Positions 5,462 to 8,102 of a stretch of 8,102 nt of DNA are shown here, in pieces. Location: assembly GCA_025934475.1 (NCBI GenBank), contig JAICXZ010000106.1, forward strand, positions 1 to 8,102. The letters run 5' to 3'. This DNA is from Mucilaginibacter sp. Lineage in GTDB: Bacteria; Bacteroidota; Bacteroidia; Sphingobacteriales; Sphingobacteriaceae. Each line of letters begins with the position of its first letter. Position 1 is the stretch's first letter. The notes under the pieces are model-generated. The model had not been told where the DNA came from and searched no databases. It saw only the letters and a list, made by a program, of their open reading frames with translations. The translations under genes and the position numbers were made by a program.

Positions 5462-7288
5462 ATGAAGAGGACATTGACTTGTTTTCTGTTTTTGCTCAGC
5501 GCTCAAATGGGAATGGCATCAAATCCACCGTTCTACGGGCCGATTGTGCCTAATAAGATTAAAGACAAGTATGTCCCGGCCTATTATCAAAACATTGGCG
5601 GCTTACTCGGCTACCGTATGCAGGTTAACCTTAAGAAACGGTTGCTTCAGATCGATTCGGCAACGCTACTATCTGGCTTCAGGAAAAGGCCGGGGTCACA
5701 AACCTGGATTGGTGAGCATGTAGGTAAATTCCTGTTTTCTGCGTCAAAAACTTATCAATACTCACACGATCCACGCATTAAGCATTTGATGGATGATATG
5801 GTGCGCAAGTATATAATCTGTCAAATGCCGGATGGTTATCTTGGAACCTATCTCGAAAAGGATCGTTGGACCGAATGGGATGTATGGGCGCATAAATATG
5901 CCATCATTGGCTCGCTCAATTATTATTCGGTAACTGGTTATAAACCTGCTTTGCAGACCGCGGAACATGCTGCTGACCTGATCTGCCGAACATTTGGTGA
6001 CACGCCCGGCAAACGCGACCTGATGCTGGCTGGTGAGCATGTTGGTCTTGCGCCGGGGAGCATCCTGGAACCGATGGTTGATCTTTACCGATACACTGGA
6101 AATCAAAAATATCTTGATTTCTGTCGTTATATTCTTCGTGCTTTTGAACAGCCTGATGGACCTAAACTGATCTCTCGGCTCGAAAAATATGGCGACGTGA
6201 CTAAGGTTGGTGATGCCAAAGCTTACGAAATGCTTTCCTGCTTCCTTGGCATCCTCAAATACTACAAATTAACAGGCGAGCAAAAATATCTGCCGCTAAT
6301 GCAAACAGCCTGGACGGACATCACAAAAAACAGGCTCTATATAACCGGTACATCCAGCGACCATGAGATATTCCGTGCGCCCGGCATATTAAAAGCTGAA
6401 AACAGCGACGAAATGGGCGAAGGTTGCGTTACCGTCACCTGGATACAATTCAACCTGCAAATGCTGCAAATAACCGGCGAACCCAAGTATGCAGAGGAAT
6501 TGGAGCGCTCGGTATACAACCACTTGCTCGCTGCCGAAAATCCTCAAACTGGTTGTGTAAGCTATTATACCGCATTGGACGGCGCCAAACCCTACCGCTG
6601 TGACCAGGGCTTTTCTTGCTGCCTTTCCAGCGTACCGAGAGGCATTTCACTGATTCCCGAAATGATGGGTGGGAAGATTGATGGCACGTTCACCATGCTG
6701 TTTTATGAAAATGGAGAAACGACCGAAAAGATCACTGCTAAAAATGGAGCCGGGTTAAGTTTAAAAATTAAATCTACCACTCAATTTCCTTTGGATAGTA
6801 GTATTGTCGTTTCGGTCAGTCCATCCCATGCTGCTGCGTTCGCAATGAATTTCAGGGTTCCGGTATGGTCACAGGATTTTTCGGCGAACGTTGGCGGCAA
6901 AGTTTATAAAGGCGAAAAAGATAAGCTGCTCACTATTGAAAGACTCTGGAAGCCTGGTGACAATGTTGAGATCAGCTTTAAAATGCCCCTTCAAATATTA
7001 CCCGGAGGATTATCCTATCCTAATTCCATCGCTATCAAAAAAGGTCCACAGATTTTTGCTGTTGATCAGGGTTTGAATAAGGCTATTGCGTCAATCAATT
7101 ACATTGAATATCAATCTGCGCAATCCACCCTAACAGATGAAAAATCAGTTTTACCAGCTGATTGGAGCTGGAAGCAAGCCTATTCTTTGCAAATGAATGT
7201 TTCGGGAGCGCCAAAGAAAGTAGTCATTGTACCCTTCTCCGAAGCTGGTCAGGATTCGTCAAAGATTGCAGTTTGGATACACCATTAA
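5462..7288 (+). CDS. Secreted GH127-type (DUF1680) putative beta-L-arabinofuranosidase
   Basis: A 608-residue protein with a signal peptide (MKRTLTCFLFLLSAQMGMA, about 19 residues) and the alpha/alpha-barrel plus beta-sandwich length typical of GH127. Compared with bifidobacterial HypBA1, the active-site signature appears complete: Glu302 in the DHE motif would be the acid/base (Glu322), Glu320 and Cys322 in EGC match zinc ligands Glu338 and Cys340, and Cys386-Cys387 in FSCCLSS match nucleophile Cys417 and ligand Cys418. The family removes beta-L-arabinofuranose, and some members act on other rare pectin sugars, so the exact substrate is open. The frame is open further upstream (in-frame start near 5393), but that would overlap the TfoX gene; the ATG at 5462 directly begins the signal peptide and is chosen. 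It lies 7 nt after the TfoX stop and faces the GH3 gene. Confidence 0.9.
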   Translation: MKRTLTCFLFLLSAQMGMASNPPFYGPIVPNKIKDKYVPAYYQNIGGLLGYRMQVNLKKRLLQIDSATLLSGFRKRPGSQTWIGEHVGKFLFSASKTYQYSHDPRIKHLMDDMVRKYIICQMPDGYLGTYLEKDRWTEWDVWAHKYAIIGSLNYYSVTGYKPALQTAEHAADLICRTFGDTPGKRDLMLAGEHVGLAPGSILEPMVDLYRYTGNQKYLDFCRYILRAFEQPDGPKLISRLEKYGDVTKVGDAKAYEMLSCFLGILKYYKLTGEQKYLPLMQTAWTDITKNRLYITGTSSDHEIFRAPGILKAENSDEMGEGCVTVTWIQFNLQMLQITGEPKYAEELERSVYNHLLAAENPQTGCVSYYTALDGAKPYRCDQGFSCCLSSVPRGISLIPEMMGGKIDGTFTMLFYENGETTEKITAKNGAGLSLKIKSTTQFPLDSSIVVSVSPSHAAAFAMNFRVPVWSQDFSANVGGKVYKGEKDKLLTIERLWKPGDNVEISFKMPLQILPGGLSYPNSIAIKKGPQIFAVDQGLNKAIASINYIEYQSAQSTLTDEKSVLPADWSWKQAYSLQMNVSGAPKKVVIVPFSEAGQDSSKIAVWIHH

Positions 7289-7292
7289 AAAT

Positions 7293-7318
7293 GTAGAGAC
7301 GCGCTGTTGCGTCTCCAC
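7293..7318. terminator. Palindromic hairpin between convergent GH127 and GH3 genes
   Basis: GAGACGC (7296-7302) and GCGTCTC (7309-7315) pair around GCTGTT; the outer GT/AC pairs extend the stem past one mismatch (A7295 with C7316). On the minus strand the stem is followed by ATTTTTAA, so it is a good intrinsic terminator for the GH3 transcript; on the plus strand the following U-run is weak. The GTAGAGACGC core also looks like a dispersed palindromic repeat known to me from Bacteroidota genomes. Confidence 0.65.
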
Positions 7319-7340
7319 GGGCATTATGTTTAGTTTTAGT

Positions 7341-8102
7341 TTAGTTCACTTCAATTACCGACATCCCACTATTATCCTTCCCATACACCTTCGCAATCGC
7401 CTTTACAACAGCGCCTTTCTTAATCGTAAATGGTTTGTTGTACTCCTGCGCTTCAGTAAATGACGGCGTCGAATCATCGGTGCTGTAGTAGATCCTTGCA
7501 CCCGGAGTTGAGCATGAGAGGCTTACTTTCAAGCTTTGCAAATGTATGGTGGGTCTTTTTACAATATCCACATATTTTTCGGTACGTGCGTCGTGAATCA
7601 CGCCTTTCCAGTTCATACCAAAGCCAAAGTCGTAGTCATGTCCGTCTGCATCAACATAAGGGATCATGTCATGCGGGATGTCCTCATCCTGCAATTCCAC
7701 TGTTTTCATATTGGCAGGCATCTGGAACGGCAATAAACCTGACGGTTCATAAGCGCCTGTCAGTACATCCAGTATAGCCTGGTTCTGAACACCGAAATCT
7801 GCTACTATTGCATTTGCATCCTTTTCAAATTCAGCCGGAATGGTCGGTTTACTCATAGTCAGGACTACAATAACCGGCTTGTCCTTCATTACTACCTTGG
7901 TTTCGCGAATGGTTTTTAAATCGTTGTAATTGCCGGCAGTTATAGTTTTATCCTTATAGCTACGGTCATGAACTTTGGGCTCTGACGGGTCACCTGCAGC
8001 GATGCTATGCGCTCTAGCATGGGTGGCCTTATATTCACCATATTGCAGCGTGATTGGCACATAGCCATTGCCGCCTTTTACAGTATCTGTGCCATCATAC
8101 CC
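7341..8102 (-). CDS. GH3 beta-glucosidase-like protein, C-terminal part (5' end off window)
   Basis: The frame is open to the right edge, giving 253 residues; the GTG at 8060 is internal, not a start. Counted from the first visible codon, residues about 60-160 are the C-terminal (alpha/beta) domain of glycoside hydrolase family 3: KPVIVVLTMSKPTIP, GVQNQAILDVLTGAYEPSG, LLPFQMP and HDYDFGFGMNW. The catalytic nucleophile Asp lies in the missing N-terminal barrel. Residues about 183-253 form a further small beta domain of the chitobiase/beta-hexosaminidase C-terminal type (CSTPGARIYYSTDDSTPS, then a basic strand with VVKAIAKVYG), seen appended to several secreted Bacteroidota enzymes. Such GH3 enzymes remove terminal beta-linked glucose or xylose from oligosaccharides; the substrate cannot be set from this fragment. 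It converges on the GH127 gene across a shared hairpin. Confidence 0.88.
   Translation of the reverse strand, partial: GYDGTDTVKGGNGYVPITLQYGEYKATHARAHSIAAGDPSEPKVHDRSYKDKTITAGNYNDLKTIRETKVVMKDKPVIVVLTMSKPTIPAEFEKDANAIVADFGVQNQAILDVLTGAYEPSGLLPFQMPANMKTVELQDEDIPHDMIPYVDADGHDYDFGFGMNWKGVIHDARTEKYVDIVKRPTIHLQSLKVSLSCSTPGARIYYSTDDSTPSFTEAQEYNKPFTIKKGAVVKAIAKVYGKDNSGMSVIEVN

Noticed and set aside
7321..7350. Short TAGTTT repeats near the GH3 stop codon
   Set aside because: Low-complexity AT-rich sequence, too short and irregular to call a repeat element.

Overview
This window looks like chromosomal DNA from a Bacteroidota bacterium, most likely of the Sphingobacteriaceae (Mucilaginibacter or Pedobacter-like). 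The evidence is AT-rich gene starts without clear Shine-Dalgarno sequences, secreted plant-polysaccharide glycosidases of Bacteroidota type, moderate GC content, and a GTAGAGACGC palindrome of a kind I recall from such genomes. The taxonomic call rests on impression, not on a search.

Layout. Positions 1-945 (minus) hold a CPA1-type Na+/H+ antiporter gene interrupted by an in-frame TAA at 64-66; the conserved reading frame continues past the stop to the window edge. Positions 1024-2130 (minus) encode a secreted GH105/GH88-type unsaturated glucuronyl/rhamnogalacturonyl hydrolase. A divergent intergenic region (2131-2280) follows. Positions 2281-3789 (plus) carry four tandem, diverged paralogues of small YCII/DGPF-domain proteins. 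Next come an ECF42-type sigma factor with a long C-terminal extension (3845-5080), a TfoX N-terminal-domain protein (5119-5454) and, 7 nt later, a secreted GH127-type (DUF1680) putative beta-L-arabinofuranosidase (5462-7288). A palindromic hairpin (7293-7318) separates it from a convergent GH3 beta-glucosidase-like gene that runs off the right edge (7341-8102, minus).

How it fits together. The central module is a sigma factor with its probable targets. Upstream of the first and second YCII genes sits the same bipartite motif, TTGTCCA-N12-CCGGTCGTC, with exactly the same spacing. This has the form of an ECF promoter (-35 TGTC-type, -10 CGTC) and resembles the promoter I recall for ECF42 sigma factors. 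The second copy would drive the YCII B-C-D genes and, by read-through, the sigma gene itself, giving positive autoregulation. A strong hairpin immediately before the sigma start codon could reduce sigma output relative to the YCII proteins. No anti-sigma gene is visible, as expected for ECF42, where the C-terminal extension is thought to govern activity. The module is flanked by glycosidases suited to pectic side chains, and the GH127 gene may be co-transcribed with it.

No RNA genes, CRISPR arrays or insertion sequences were seen. No gene-free stretch exceeds 300 bases; the longest is 2131-2280.
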